NCBI GenBank assembly: GCA_000299095.1
Contig: CP003809.1
Span: 1,279,203-1,343,202 of the forward strand
Direction of reading: 5' to 3'
Length of the DNA stretch: 64,000 bases
Source: an alpha proteobacterium HIMB5
GTDB lineage: Bacteria > Pseudomonadota > Alphaproteobacteria > Pelagibacterales > Pelagibacteraceae
Shown: positions 33,443 to 43,073 of the stretch, piece by piece
Layout of the letters: each line of letters starts with the position of its first letter
Numbering within the stretch: the stretch's first letter is position 1
Program-made: the position numbers and the translations under genes
Notes under the pieces: model-generated
Told to the model about the DNA's origin: nothing
Seen by the model: only the letters and a program-made list of their open reading frames with translations
Databases searched by the model: none

Positions 33443-35323
33443 TTGTTACCAAGTGTTATAGGTAAGTATTCGTTAATTTTTGGATTTTTGATTTCATTTC
33501 CAATTTTTTACTATTCATTCATCGATTATAAAAAATCAGGCAATCTAAACACAAAGATTATATCTTTTAGTTTTTTACAATTATTATTTATTTTAATTAG
33601 CTTTATCTGTTTAATTATTTCGTTTGTTATTTCAGATTTTAGTAATGAAACTGTTTTCAATAACTCTCATACCACTAAACCTTTATTTTATAAAATTGCT
33701 GGAACCTGGGGAAATCATGAGGGAAGTTTATTATTGTGGTTATTAGTTTTGACATTATTTGTTTTTATTTTTTTATTAACTTCAAAAAAACAAATAAAAA
33801 GTTATAGAATTTTAACAACCATATTCCAACAGATTATCATTTTTGGATTTTTTGTATTTGTTATTAAAACATCAAATCCATTCTCACATATATTTCCAGT
33901 TCCTAATGAGGGACTTGGCTTAAACCCAATTTTACAAGACCCTGCTTTAGCCATACATCCTCCTATTTTGTATTTAGGGTATGTGGGTACATCAATTATT
34001 TTTTCATCAGCTTTATCAGCTACAGTTTTAAATTATATTTCTAGTTCTTGGGCTTCTCACATAAAAACATGGACATATATTTCCTGGATTTTTTTAACTC
34101 TTGGTATTTTGTTAGGTTCTATTTGGGCATATTATGAATTAGGTTGGGGTGGTTTTTGGTTTTGGGATCCTGTGGAAAATGTATCTCTTATGCCTTGGTT
34201 AGCTTTAACTACATTAATACATTGTTTAATAGTTTTAGAAAAAAGAACTTTACTTAAATCTTGGGTGATAATTCTTTCAATTACCACATTTACTCTAAGT
34301 ATGAGTGGAACTTTTTTAGTGAGATCAGGAATATTAAATTCAGTTCATACGTTTGCTAATGACCCTGAAAGAGGTATTTTTATTTTATTATTTTTATTTT
34401 CATTAATTATATTGTCTTTAGTAATATTTTTTTTCTTTAATAAAAATCAAGATAGAAATTCAAGTAATTTTTTTTGGTTGAGTAAAGATACTTCGCTATT
34501 AATAAATAATTGGTTTATGATGTATTTCTTATCTGTAGTTTTGATAGGAACACTTTATCCAATTTTTTTAGATGTAATTTCGTCTGAAAAAATTTCTGTT
34601 GGACCACCTTTCTATCACAAACTTATAGCTCCATTTTTACTTTTTTTCCTAATTGCCATGGCTGTTGGACCAAAATTAAGTTGGATAAAATCGAAATTTG
34701 TGGAAAAATTTTCATTAATCTCTTTTTTTGGAATTTCATTACTTTTGAGCTCTTATTTAGTTTTTAAATTAAACTTAGACTTTCTGATAAACACCTTATT
34801 ATTGAGTACTGCCTTTTTTCTTTTTTTGATTACTCTTAAAGATTTTTTTATCAATAAAAGTAAAAATATTTCTCAGAAAATCTCTCACTTTGGTTTTGGA
34901 TTATTTATACTAAGTGTTCTTTTAAATAATTTCCTCTCTTCTGAAATAATAACCAATCTTAAAATAGGTGAAAGTTATGATGATGGCAAAGTAAAAATTT
35001 ATCTAGAGAAAGTTGAGAAATTTGAAAAACAAAATTATGAGTCTGTAATTGGATATTTTGATATTACAGATCAAAAAAATAAGACTGAAAAATTTAAACC
35101 TGAACTAAGAATTTATAATCAACCTGTGATTATCACTAGTGAGGCCGATATTAAAACAAACCTATTTTATGATAAGTTTTTAGTAATTAACGTTGTCCAA
35201 AATCAAAATTATTTTAATCTTAGATATCAATTAAAACCTTTAATGAGTTGGATTTGGATTTCTGTACTCATAATTTCAATGGGTGGATTAACTAATTTAT
35301 TGTATTCTAGAAATGAAAAATAA
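33443..35323 (+). CDS. ccmF: Heme lyase CcmF
   Basis: 626 residues with about 13-15 membrane helices. The WWD region LGWGGFWFWDPVENVSLMPWL near 233-253 and flanking motifs HPPILYLGYVG near 172 and GTFLVRSGILNSVHTFA near 288-304 are characteristic. CcmF with CcmH transfers heme from CcmE to apocytochrome c. Start: TTG at 33443 with AAGGAGAAG five bases upstream; no ATG fits. The 3' end overlaps ccmG by 11 bases. Confidence 0.96.
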   Translation: MLPSVIGKYSLIFGFLISFPIFYYSFIDYKKSGNLNTKIISFSFLQLLFILISFICLIISFVISDFSNETVFNNSHTTKPLFYKIAGTWGNHEGSLLLWLLVLTLFVFIFLLTSKKQIKSYRILTTIFQQIIIFGFFVFVIKTSNPFSHIFPVPNEGLGLNPILQDPALAIHPPILYLGYVGTSIIFSSALSATVLNYISSSWASHIKTWTYISWIFLTLGILLGSIWAYYELGWGGFWFWDPVENVSLMPWLALTTLIHCLIVLEKRTLLKSWVIILSITTFTLSMSGTFLVRSGILNSVHTFANDPERGIFILLFLFSLIILSLVIFFFFNKNQDRNSSNFFWLSKDTSLLINNWFMMYFLSVVLIGTLYPIFLDVISSEKISVGPPFYHKLIAPFLLFFLIAMAVGPKLSWIKSKFVEKFSLISFFGISLLLSSYLVFKLNLDFLINTLLLSTAFFLFLITLKDFFINKSKNISQKISHFGFGLFILSVLLNNFLSSEIITNLKIGESYDDGKVKIYLEKVEKFEKQNYESVIGYFDITDQKNKTEKFKPELRIYNQPVIITSEADIKTNLFYDKFLVINVVQNQNYFNLRYQLKPLMSWIWISVLIISMGGLTNLLYSRNEK

Positions 35324-35831
35324 GATTGTTCCATTTTTAGTCTTCCTCTTTTTTATATTTATTTTTTTTGTTTTTTACAAAAGTCTTAATCAAACAAATA
35401 TTTATACACCAAACGTAAATTTGAATAAAAATATTCCAGAATTTGAGGCAAAAATTTTAAAATCAAATGAAAGTTTTTCGAATAAAGATTTTATGCTTAA
35501 TGAATATTATTTGATTAATATATGGGCATCATGGTGTGCACCATGTCGATTAGAGCATAAATATTTGTTAGAATTAAATGATATCAATTCACTTAAAATG
35601 ATTGGAATTAATTATAAAGATCTAAAATTAAATGCTGAAAATTTCCTTAACGATTTAGGCAACCCTTATGATCTAATTCTTAGTGATGACAATGGAAAAT
35701 TATCAATAAATTGGGGTGCTTATGGAGTACCAGAAACTTTTATAGTTTTTAATAATAAGATTGTTAAAAAATATACAGGTCCACTAAATGAAACTAATGT
35801 TCAAGAAATTAGAAAAATTTTAAGCCAATGA
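35313..35831 (+). CDS. ccmG: Thiol:disulfide interchange protein CcmG/DsbE
   Basis: 172 residues: one N-terminal anchor (about 7-24) and a periplasmic thioredoxin domain with active site NIWASWCAPCRLEH near 69-82 and cis-proline loop AYGVPETFIV near 136-145. It keeps the CxxCH cysteines of apocytochromes reduced. Overlaps ccmF upstream and ccmH downstream (four bases, ATGA). Confidence 0.96.
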   Translation: MKNKIVPFLVFLFFIFIFFVFYKSLNQTNIYTPNVNLNKNIPEFEAKILKSNESFSNKDFMLNEYYLINIWASWCAPCRLEHKYLLELNDINSLKMIGINYKDLKLNAENFLNDLGNPYDLILSDDNGKLSINWGAYGVPETFIVFNNKIVKKYTGPLNETNVQEIRKILSQ

Positions 35832-36184
35832 AAAAAATTTTAATTTTTTTATTATTGATAAATATTTCAACCGCACACGGAGAAATACAAAACGATAAGC
35901 TCAAAATTGAGATTACAAAAAATCTTAGATGTTTAATTTGTCAGGGTCAGTCTGTTTATGATTCTGACTCTGAATTTGCAAATAGCCTGAAGTTAGTTGT
36001 TGAAGACAAATTGAACGAAGGAATGGAAGAAGAGGAAATTTACATTTTTCTCAAAGAAAAATATGGAAACTGGATTTTATATGACCCAGAATTAACTAAA
36101 AGTACTTACATTCTTTGGATTTTACCGTTGTTGTTATTTTTAATTGGGGGTGCAATAATAAACAATAGACTAAAAAAAAATTAA
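35828..36184 (+). CDS. ccmH: Cytochrome c-type biogenesis protein CcmH (CcmL-type)
   Basis: 118 residues: signal/anchor at the N-terminus, the redox motif LRCLICQGQSVYDSDSEFA near 33-51 (RCxxC), YGNWILYDPE near 79-88, and a C-terminal membrane helix. This is the short CcmH without the TPR-bearing CcmI half; no ccmI gene follows in the window. It works in the heme lyase complex with CcmF. Twenty bases separate it from the PagL-like gene. Confidence 0.94.
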   Translation: MKKILIFLLLINISTAHGEIQNDKLKIEITKNLRCLICQGQSVYDSDSEFANSLKLVVEDKLNEGMEEEEIYIFLKEKYGNWILYDPELTKSTYILWILPLLLFLIGGAIINNRLKKN

Positions 36185-36204
36185 AAAATGACTATATACA
36201 GAAT

Positions 36205-36717
36205 ATGAATTTTTATAAAAAATTATTTATTTTACTTCTTTGTTTCCCATTGGTAGGTGCCAATGCGGATGATATTAAAATAGATAATGGTCCAACCAAA
36301 TTGAATTTCTTTACTGGAATGTTTGACTTTAGTGATGATAAAAAAAGATCAACAATAATCGGTATTCAGCATTTAAACGAAGAACTTAATAGAGATACAA
36401 TTTTAGGAAACTTGTCACCAATAACTGGAGCAATGATTACAGCAGACAACGCTTCATATCTATACACAGGTGTGCAAGCAAATTACATAATTGGGAATTT
36501 AAATTTTAATCCTAGTTTTGCTCCAGGATACTATAACCAAGGTGATGGAAAAGATCTTGGACACGCACTAGAATTTAAAAGTGAGATACAATTATCAATG
36601 GAGCTTCCAAAAAATAGCTCATTAGGATTATCATATAACCATTTGTCAAATGCAAGTCTTGGAGATAAAAATCCAGGTGCAAATAGTTATATGTTTAATT
36701 TCTTACAAAAATTTTAA
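36205..36717 (+). CDS. Acyloxyacyl hydrolase/PagL-like outer-membrane protein
   Basis: 170 residues: Sec signal (LFILLLCFPLVGANA), then an eight-strand beta-barrel pattern ending in Phe (LQKF). The PagL catalytic segment is recognisable, SYNHLSNASLGDKNPG near 144-159, with the expected His and Ser. The Glu that completes the triad in Pseudomonas PagL, two residues after NPG, appears as Asn here. PagL removes the 3-O acyl chain of lipid A. The gene sits at the end of the ccm run with no obvious functional link; the short spacing suggests read-through. Confidence 0.82.
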   Translation: MNFYKKLFILLLCFPLVGANADDIKIDNGPTKLNFFTGMFDFSDDKKRSTIIGIQHLNEELNRDTILGNLSPITGAMITADNASYLYTGVQANYIIGNLNFNPSFAPGYYNQGDGKDLGHALEFKSEIQLSMELPKNSSLGLSYNHLSNASLGDKNPGANSYMFNFLQKF

Positions 36718-36726
36718 ATTAAAAAT

Positions 36727-37878
36727 ATGAATCTGAGAGATTGTCACAATTTTAGTGATTTTAGAAAATTAGCAAAAAAAAATCTTCCTTCACCTATTTT
36801 TCATTACATAGATGGTGGTGCAGATGATGAAGTAACCTTGAGAAGAAATACTGATGCATTTAACGATTGTGATTTAGTACCGAATGTTTTAGCCAGTGTT
36901 GGCAAGCCAGATTTATCTACAACTGTTTTTGGAAAAAAAATTGATATGCCAATATTTCTATCACCTACAGCTATGCAAAGATTATATCACCATGAAGGAG
37001 ATAAAGCCTCAGCGAGAGCAGCAGAAAAATTTGGAACTTTTTATAGTATGTCCACAATGGCAAACACTACTATTGAAGAAATTGCAAATGTGTCTAGCGG
37101 TCCAAAGTTATTTCAATTATATGTTCATAAAGACACTGGAATTACAGATGATCTTATTGAGAGATGTAAGAGAGCAAATTTTGATGGAATGTGTTTAACT
37201 GTTGATACATTAGTAGCAGGTAATAGAGAGAAAGATCATAGAACAGGTTTTACAACACCCCCTAAACTTACATTGCAGAGTTTAATGAGTTTTGCAATGC
37301 ACCCTAAATGGGTTTTTAATTATTTAACTCATGAAAAATTTTCATTAGCAAATGTTGCAACTAAAACAGATAAGGGAACAAACATTGCTAAGTCTGTGAT
37401 TGAATATATCAATGAACAATATGATCCAGCAATGAGCTGGAAAGATGCTGAATACTGTGTGAAAAAATGGGGTAAGCCTTTTGCACTTAAGGGAGTTATG
37501 TCAGTTGAAGATGCTAAAAGAGCAATAGACATTGGATGCACAGCAATTATGATTTCTAATCATGGTGGAAGACAACTTGATGGCTCAAGATCTCCCTTTG
37601 ACCAAGTAAAAGAAATATCAGATGCAGTGGGAGATAAGCTAGAAATCATACTAGATGGTGGAATTAGACGTGGCACTCATGTGTTAAAAGCACTTGCGGC
37701 TGGAGCAAAAGCGTGTAGTTTTGGTCGAATGTTTTTATTTGCTTTGGGTGCAGCTGGTCAGCCAGGTGTAGAAAAATTACTTCAAAATATGCACGACGAA
37801 ATAAATAGAAATATGGTTTTAATGGGTTGTAAAAATTTGAGTGAATTAAATAGAGCAAAAATAATATATAGGAGATAA
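36727..37878 (+). CDS. FMN-dependent alpha-hydroxy acid dehydrogenase (L-lactate dehydrogenase LldD-like)
   Basis: 383 residues. TIM-barrel flavoenzyme motifs: FHYIDGGADDEVTLRRN near 24-40, SPTAMQRLYHHEGD near 78-91, LTVDTLVAGNREKD near 157-170, and the catalytic SNHGGRQLDG near 278-287 followed by ILDGGIRRGTHVLKALAAGA. It oxidises an L-2-hydroxy acid (lactate, possibly glycolate or others) and passes electrons to the quinone pool. It opens a plus-strand series with an aminotransferase, glcDEF and a hydroxyacid reductase, which argues for 2-hydroxy acid catabolism. Confidence 0.92.
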   Translation: MNLRDCHNFSDFRKLAKKNLPSPIFHYIDGGADDEVTLRRNTDAFNDCDLVPNVLASVGKPDLSTTVFGKKIDMPIFLSPTAMQRLYHHEGDKASARAAEKFGTFYSMSTMANTTIEEIANVSSGPKLFQLYVHKDTGITDDLIERCKRANFDGMCLTVDTLVAGNREKDHRTGFTTPPKLTLQSLMSFAMHPKWVFNYLTHEKFSLANVATKTDKGTNIAKSVIEYINEQYDPAMSWKDAEYCVKKWGKPFALKGVMSVEDAKRAIDIGCTAIMISNHGGRQLDGSRSPFDQVKEISDAVGDKLEIILDGGIRRGTHVLKALAAGAKACSFGRMFLFALGAAGQPGVEKLLQNMHDEINRNMVLMGCKNLSELNRAKIIYRR

Positions 37879-37881
37879 ATT

Positions 37882-39045
37882 ATGAAATTAGCTGAAAGTC
37901 TAAATAGACTAGGTACAGAAACTGCATTTAGCGTTTTGGCAAGAGCAAAAAAACTTGAAGCACAAGGAAAACCTATGATCCATTTAGGGTTAGGGCAACC
38001 TGATTTTAAAACTCCTAAACATATTGTTGAAGCTGCAAAAAAAGCTTTAGATGATGGTCATCATGGATATGTATTATCAAATGGTATTTTAGAGTGTCGT
38101 CAATCTGTAACAAGAAAAATTAAGAGTCTTTATAATCAAGACATTGATCCAGAAAGAATAATTATTATGCCTGGTGGAAAACCTACTATGCATTATGCAA
38201 TCCAATGTTTTGGTGAACCAGGTGTTGAGATTATTCATCCAACTCCAGCGTTTCCTATTTATGAGTCTATGATTAATTATACTGGTTCTACTGCTGTTCC
38301 TTATGATTTAACTGAGGACAAAGATTTAAAATTTAGTGCAGATAAAATTCTTTCATTAATCACTGACAAAACAAGATTGTTGATTTTAATTAATCCAAAT
38401 AATCCTACTGGAAGTTTCGTAGAAAAGTCAGAAATTGACAAGTTAGCAGAGGGATTAAAGAAGCATCCACATGTAACAATTCTTAGTGATGAAATTTACA
38501 GCAGACAAATTTTTGATGATAAAGAAATGCCAACTTTTTTTAATTACCCAGAATTAAGAGATAGACTAATTGTCCTAGAAGGATGGAGTAAAGCTTATTC
38601 AATGACAGGTTGGAGATTAGGATGGAGTTTTTGGCCTGAGCATTTAGTTGAACATGTTAATAAACTTTTAATAAACAGTGTTTCTTGTGTAAATGCTGCT
38701 GCCCAGTTTGCTGGTATTGCTGCATTAGATGGTCCAGATGACTCAATTCATCACATGATGGAAAAATTTACTCAAAGAAGAAAACTAATTCACGAAGGTT
38801 TAAACAGTCTTCCAGGTGTCGAATGTAGTTTGCCTGGTGGTGCTTTTTATGCATTTCCTAAAGTAATTGGAACGGGTATGAATGGTGAGGAATTTTGTGA
38901 TAAAGCAATGCATGAAGCAGGTGTAGCAATAGTACCAGGAACTGCTTTTGGTAAAACTTCGGGCGATTATGTCAGATTTAGTTTTGCTGCATCACAAGAT
39001 AATATTTCTCAAGCAATTGATAATATTAAAAAAATGCTTGGATAA
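37882..39045 (+). CDS. Class I aminotransferase (PLP-dependent)
   Basis: 387 residues. Fold type I features: LGLGQPDFKTPKHI near 34-47, LINPNNPTGSF near 170-180, SDEIYSRQIF near 199, and the PLP lysine in EGWSKAYSMTGWRLGW near 231-246; the C-terminal Arg is in YVRFSFAAS near 365. It resembles aspartate/alanine-type aminotransferases. In this locus it may convert the oxo acids made by the flanking oxidases (glyoxylate to glycine, pyruvate to alanine), an inference from context. GGAG precedes the ATG; glcD starts four bases after its stop. Confidence 0.92.
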   Translation: MKLAESLNRLGTETAFSVLARAKKLEAQGKPMIHLGLGQPDFKTPKHIVEAAKKALDDGHHGYVLSNGILECRQSVTRKIKSLYNQDIDPERIIIMPGGKPTMHYAIQCFGEPGVEIIHPTPAFPIYESMINYTGSTAVPYDLTEDKDLKFSADKILSLITDKTRLLILINPNNPTGSFVEKSEIDKLAEGLKKHPHVTILSDEIYSRQIFDDKEMPTFFNYPELRDRLIVLEGWSKAYSMTGWRLGWSFWPEHLVEHVNKLLINSVSCVNAAAQFAGIAALDGPDDSIHHMMEKFTQRRKLIHEGLNSLPGVECSLPGGAFYAFPKVIGTGMNGEEFCDKAMHEAGVAIVPGTAFGKTSGDYVRFSFAASQDNISQAIDNIKKMLG

Positions 39046-39049
39046 ATAA

Positions 39050-40543
39050 ATGGAGTTAGCTTTACCTAAAATTGATCAAAAAACGATAGATAACAAAAAT
39101 TCTATTGTTAAAAATTTATGTAAGCTGACAAATCCAGAAAATGTTTTAAGTCATGCAGATGAAATAAAACCATACGAGACAGATGCGCTAGCTGCATACA
39201 CTCAAACACCTTTAGCAGTTGTACTTCCAGAAAATACTGATGAAGTAAGTGAAATCTTAAAATATTGTCACAAAGAAAATATTAAAGTAATTCCAAGAGG
39301 TGCTGGCACTGGTTTATCTGGAGGAGCATTACCATTGCAAGATGCAGTTATTCTTGGTTTGGGAAAATTTAATAAAATTTTAAATATAGATTTTCCAAAT
39401 AAATGTGTCGTTACTCAACCAGGTGTAACAAATTTAGGAATAACGCATGCTGTTCAACACAAAGGTTTCTATTATGCGCCAGATCCTTCTAGTCAATTAG
39501 CTTGCTCTATTGGAGGTAATGTTGCTGAAAATTCAGGTGGAGTACACTCACTTAAATATGGAACAACTACAAACAACATTCTTGGTGTTGAAATGGTCAT
39601 GATGGATGGAACCATCTGTAGATTTGGTGGAAAAGCGTTAGATCAAGAAGGTTATGATTTGATGGGATTAATTTGTGGATCCGAGGGTTTATTAGGAGTT
39701 GTTACAGAGGTAACAGTAAAGATTTTAAAAAAACCACAAGTAGTTAAAGCTGCATTGATTGGTTTTCCTTCAATTAAAGAAGGTGGTGATGCAGCATCAG
39801 AAATAATTTCAAGCGGAATTGTTCCAGCAGGTATGGAGATTATGGATAGAGCATTAATTGAAGCAACTGACAACTTTAGTAAAGCAGGATATCCAAGAGA
39901 TGCAGAATTACTTTTAATTGTAGAGCTTGATGGAACAGAGTCTGAAGTAAATGAGTTATTAAAAAAAGTAAGTGAAATTTCTAAGAAGAATAATTGTTCA
40001 AGTTTAAAACTTAGTAAAAATGAACAAGAAAGATTAAAATTTTGGGCTGGTAGAAAAGCAGCGTTTCCAGCATGTGGAGCAATGGCTCCAGATTATTATT
40101 GTATGGATGGAGTTATACCAAGAGGAAAACTTGCAGAGGCACTTCTCGAAATAAAAAAACTTTCTGAAAAATATGATTTACCCGTTGCAAACTGTTTTCA
40201 TGCAGGTGATGGAAACTTACACCCATTAATTATGTTTGATGGCAGTGACAAAGAACAGTTAAGAAAAACAGAAGAATTTGGAGCTGAAATTTTAAAAACT
40301 TGCGTAAAATTAGGTGGAGTTATTACAGGAGAACATGGAGTTGGAATAGAAAAAAGAGAACTAATGTGCGAAATGTTTAATAATACAGATATTCAGCAAC
40401 AACTCGATATTAAAAAATCTTTAGATGAAAAAAATTTATTAAACCCTGGAAAGGTTTATCCAATTCTAAGAAAATGTGCAGAGGAAGGAAGGGTTCATGT
40501 CCACACAAGTAAGAACAAATTCCCAGATCTTCCAAGATTCTAA
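39050..40543 (+). CDS. glcD: Glycolate oxidase subunit GlcD (FAD-linked)
   Basis: 497 residues. PCMH-type FAD domain: VIPRGAGTGLSGGALPLQDAV near 81-101, YAPDPSSQLACSIGGNVAENSGG near 142-164, YGTTTNNILG near 169 and GSEGLLGVVTEVTV near 209-222; the C-terminal domain has NCFHAGDGNLHP near 381 and GVITGEHGVGIEKREL near 422-437. Together with GlcE and GlcF it oxidises glycolate to glyoxylate at the membrane. The reading frame runs 47 bases into glcE. Confidence 0.96.
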   Translation: MELALPKIDQKTIDNKNSIVKNLCKLTNPENVLSHADEIKPYETDALAAYTQTPLAVVLPENTDEVSEILKYCHKENIKVIPRGAGTGLSGGALPLQDAVILGLGKFNKILNIDFPNKCVVTQPGVTNLGITHAVQHKGFYYAPDPSSQLACSIGGNVAENSGGVHSLKYGTTTNNILGVEMVMMDGTICRFGGKALDQEGYDLMGLICGSEGLLGVVTEVTVKILKKPQVVKAALIGFPSIKEGGDAASEIISSGIVPAGMEIMDRALIEATDNFSKAGYPRDAELLLIVELDGTESEVNELLKKVSEISKKNNCSSLKLSKNEQERLKFWAGRKAAFPACGAMAPDYYCMDGVIPRGKLAEALLEIKKLSEKYDLPVANCFHAGDGNLHPLIMFDGSDKEQLRKTEEFGAEILKTCVKLGGVITGEHGVGIEKRELMCEMFNNTDIQQQLDIKKSLDEKNLLNPGKVYPILRKCAEEGRVHVHTSKNKFPDLPRF

Positions 40544-41777
40544 TAATACTTATTTTCCAAATAATGAGAATGAAGTTTCTATTCTTGTAAAGGATATTTT
40601 TGATAAAAATTCTTCAGCAGAATTAATAGGATCAAATTCAAAAAAATTTATTGGAAACAAAACACAAGCAGCGAATAAAATTTCATTATCAAAACTATCT
40701 GGAATTATCGAATATTATCCAGAAGAACTATATATCAAAGTTAAAGCAAACACTTTGATAGAAGATATTGAAAGAGAATTAGAGAAAAATGAACAAGAAT
40801 TAGCATTTGAATTAATTGATTTTGGATTTATTGAAAATGGTAAATCAAATAAAGGGACAATTGGTGGTTATCTTGCCTGTAATTATGCTGGTTCAAGAAG
40901 ATTTAAAGTAGGAAGTGTAAGAGATCACGTACTTGGTTTTAGAGGAGTGAATGGAAAAGGAGAAATAATTAAATCAGGTGGAACAGTAGTGAAAAATGTT
41001 ACGGGTTATGATTTATCAAAGCTAGTTGCTGGATCGTTCGGTACTTTGGTTGCTCTTACAGAGATAACCCTTAAGGTTTTACCAAAAAAAAAGATATCAA
41101 ATACAATTGTTATTGATGTTGATGATCCAAGCAAAGTTTATGATATATTTGATAAAATATCAGATTCTAGTAGCGAAGTTTCTGGTGCTATTTTTATTCC
41201 AAGTGAACCAGAAGACACAGATATTGAAAAAAATAAGAATGAAGTTTTTAAATTTAATGATTTAGAAGTTAAGAATTCTTTTTTAGCGTTGAGAGTTGAA
41301 GGAGATAAAATTTCAGTAGGAGAAAAAATAAAAAGCATAAGCGAAGAGTTAGAATTAGATAAATTTAAAAGTGTAATTTTAGAAAGTTATCAATCAGCTC
41401 CATTTTGGAAAAAAGTTAATAACTTAGAATTATTTTCTAAAACAAAAAATAATCTTATACGTTTAGTTATAGAACCTGCATCAGGGATTGAAATGATGAA
41501 ACATTTGGGAAGCAAGTTTAAATATTATATTGATTGGTGTGGTGCTTTATTTTGGATTGAGGTTCCATCAAAAAAAAATAACAAAATTAAAGAGATGAAA
41601 GAATTAGCTATAAAACTTGGTGGATATTTTACTATTATTAAGCCAGCTCAAGATTATGATTATGAAGAAACTATTTTTACAATAGATAAAACAAGATTGA
41701 TCATTTCAGAAAAAATTAAACAAAGTTTTGATCCTAAGAGGGTATTTAATCCAGGCAAGATGTATAGAGGAGTATAA
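40497..41777 (+). CDS. glcE: Glycolate oxidase subunit GlcE (FAD-binding)
   Basis: 426 residues from the ATG at 40497, chosen because GAGGAAGG lies just upstream; an in-frame ATG at 40476 would precede that site. FAD-binding half: GTIGGYLACNYAGSRRFKVGSVRDHVLGFRGVNG near 120-153 and SGGTVVKNVTGYDLSKLVAGSFGTL near 160-184, which is the GlcE signature. It overlaps glcD and its stop overlaps the glcF start by one base (TAATG), so the three subunits are coupled in the expected D-E-F order. Confidence 0.95.
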   Translation: MSTQVRTNSQIFQDSNNTYFPNNENEVSILVKDIFDKNSSAELIGSNSKKFIGNKTQAANKISLSKLSGIIEYYPEELYIKVKANTLIEDIERELEKNEQELAFELIDFGFIENGKSNKGTIGGYLACNYAGSRRFKVGSVRDHVLGFRGVNGKGEIIKSGGTVVKNVTGYDLSKLVAGSFGTLVALTEITLKVLPKKKISNTIVIDVDDPSKVYDIFDKISDSSSEVSGAIFIPSEPEDTDIEKNKNEVFKFNDLEVKNSFLALRVEGDKISVGEKIKSISEELELDKFKSVILESYQSAPFWKKVNNLELFSKTKNNLIRLVIEPASGIEMMKHLGSKFKYYIDWCGALFWIEVPSKKNNKIKEMKELAIKLGGYFTIIKPAQDYDYEETIFTIDKTRLIISEKIKQSFDPKRVFNPGKMYRGV

Positions 41778-43066
41778 TGCAAACAAATTTTACGGAACCA
41801 CAATTAAAAGACTCTGACAATAAATCTACAGAAAAAATATTTAAAAAATGTGTTCACTGCGGAATGTGTAATGCAACATGTCCTACTCATCAATTATTAG
41901 GTGATGAATTAGATGGTCCAAGAGGTAGAATTTATTTAATTAAGGACATGCTTGAAAATAATAAGCAACCCAATGAGAAAGTGGTTAAGCATATTGATAG
42001 ATGTCTATCTTGTTACAGTTGCATGACTACATGTCCAGCAGGTGTTAATTATATGCACGTAATAGATCATGGAAAAAAATATATTGAAAAAAATTACAAA
42101 AGACCTTTGTTTGATAGACTTATAAGATATTTCTTATCTATTACTCTTCCAAATGTAAAAATTTTTAAATTATCAAGTTATGGTGTGAAACTTATCAAGC
42201 CTTTTAAATTTTTATTTCCCACAAAAATTAAAGATATGATTGAGTTAATGCCAACATCATTTCCAAAAAAAACTTTATCGGTTCAAGAAATTTATAAAGC
42301 GAAAGGAAAAAATAAAATTGCTAGAGTTGCTTTATTAACCGGTTGTGTGCAAAAAGAAATTTCTCCACAAATTAACGAAGCAACAATAAGATTATTAAAC
42401 AGACACGGGGTTGAGGTTATTGTGCCAAAACAAATAAGATGCTGTGGTTCGTTAAATCATCATTTGGGCAAAGAAGATGATGCGCATCAAGACTTTAAAA
42501 ATAATATAAATACTTGGTATGAAGAACATAAGAGAGGCAATTTAGATGCAATTTTATCTAATACTTCAGGGTGTGGAACAACTATGAAAGATTATGGATT
42601 TATTTTTAGAGATGATAAAGAATTAAGCAAAAAAGCAAAATTAATATCATCGCTAACCAAAGATGTTTCTGAGTATCTTTTCGAAAGTTTAAAACTTGAT
42701 ATTAAAATTAAAGATAAAAAATATAAAGTTGCCTATCATTCTGCTTGCTCAATGCAACATGGTCAAAAAGTTCATGCTCAACCAATTTCATTACTAGAAA
42801 AGACTAATAATGAGATTATGGAAATTCCAGAGGGTCATATTTGTTGTGGGTCAGCTGGAACATATAATATTTTACAATCAAAAATTGCTAAACAACTTTT
42901 AAAGAAAAAAGTTAATAATATAGAGAGTTTAAATCCAGATTTTATTTCAACAGGAAATATAGGTTGTATTACACAAATATCTCATGGTACTAAAGTTCCA
43001 ATTTTGCATACAATTGAAGTTTTAGATTGGTATACAGGTGGTCCAAAACCAGAGGTTTTAAAATAG
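41777..43066 (+). CDS. glcF: Glycolate oxidase iron-sulfur subunit GlcF
   Basis: 429 residues. Two [4Fe-4S] ferredoxin motifs, CVHCGMCNATCPTH near 26-39 and CLSCYSCMTTCPAG near 78-91, are followed by two CCG domains: LLTGCVQ...IRCCGSLNHHLG near 186-228 and YHSACSMQHGQ...HICCGSAGTYNI near 317-367. GlcF takes electrons from the GlcD/E flavins to the quinone pool. A D-2-hydroxyacid dehydrogenase gene begins seven bases downstream with GGAGAG as ribosome site. Confidence 0.96.
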   Translation: MQTNFTEPQLKDSDNKSTEKIFKKCVHCGMCNATCPTHQLLGDELDGPRGRIYLIKDMLENNKQPNEKVVKHIDRCLSCYSCMTTCPAGVNYMHVIDHGKKYIEKNYKRPLFDRLIRYFLSITLPNVKIFKLSSYGVKLIKPFKFLFPTKIKDMIELMPTSFPKKTLSVQEIYKAKGKNKIARVALLTGCVQKEISPQINEATIRLLNRHGVEVIVPKQIRCCGSLNHHLGKEDDAHQDFKNNINTWYEEHKRGNLDAILSNTSGCGTTMKDYGFIFRDDKELSKKAKLISSLTKDVSEYLFESLKLDIKIKDKKYKVAYHSACSMQHGQKVHAQPISLLEKTNNEIMEIPEGHICCGSAGTYNILQSKIAKQLLKKKVNNIESLNPDFISTGNIGCITQISHGTKVPILHTIEVLDWYTGGPKPEVLK

Positions 43067-43073
43067 GAGAGCT

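Noticed and set aside
40476..40496. Longer start for glcE
   Set aside because: GAGGAAGG just before 40497 marks the later ATG as the start.
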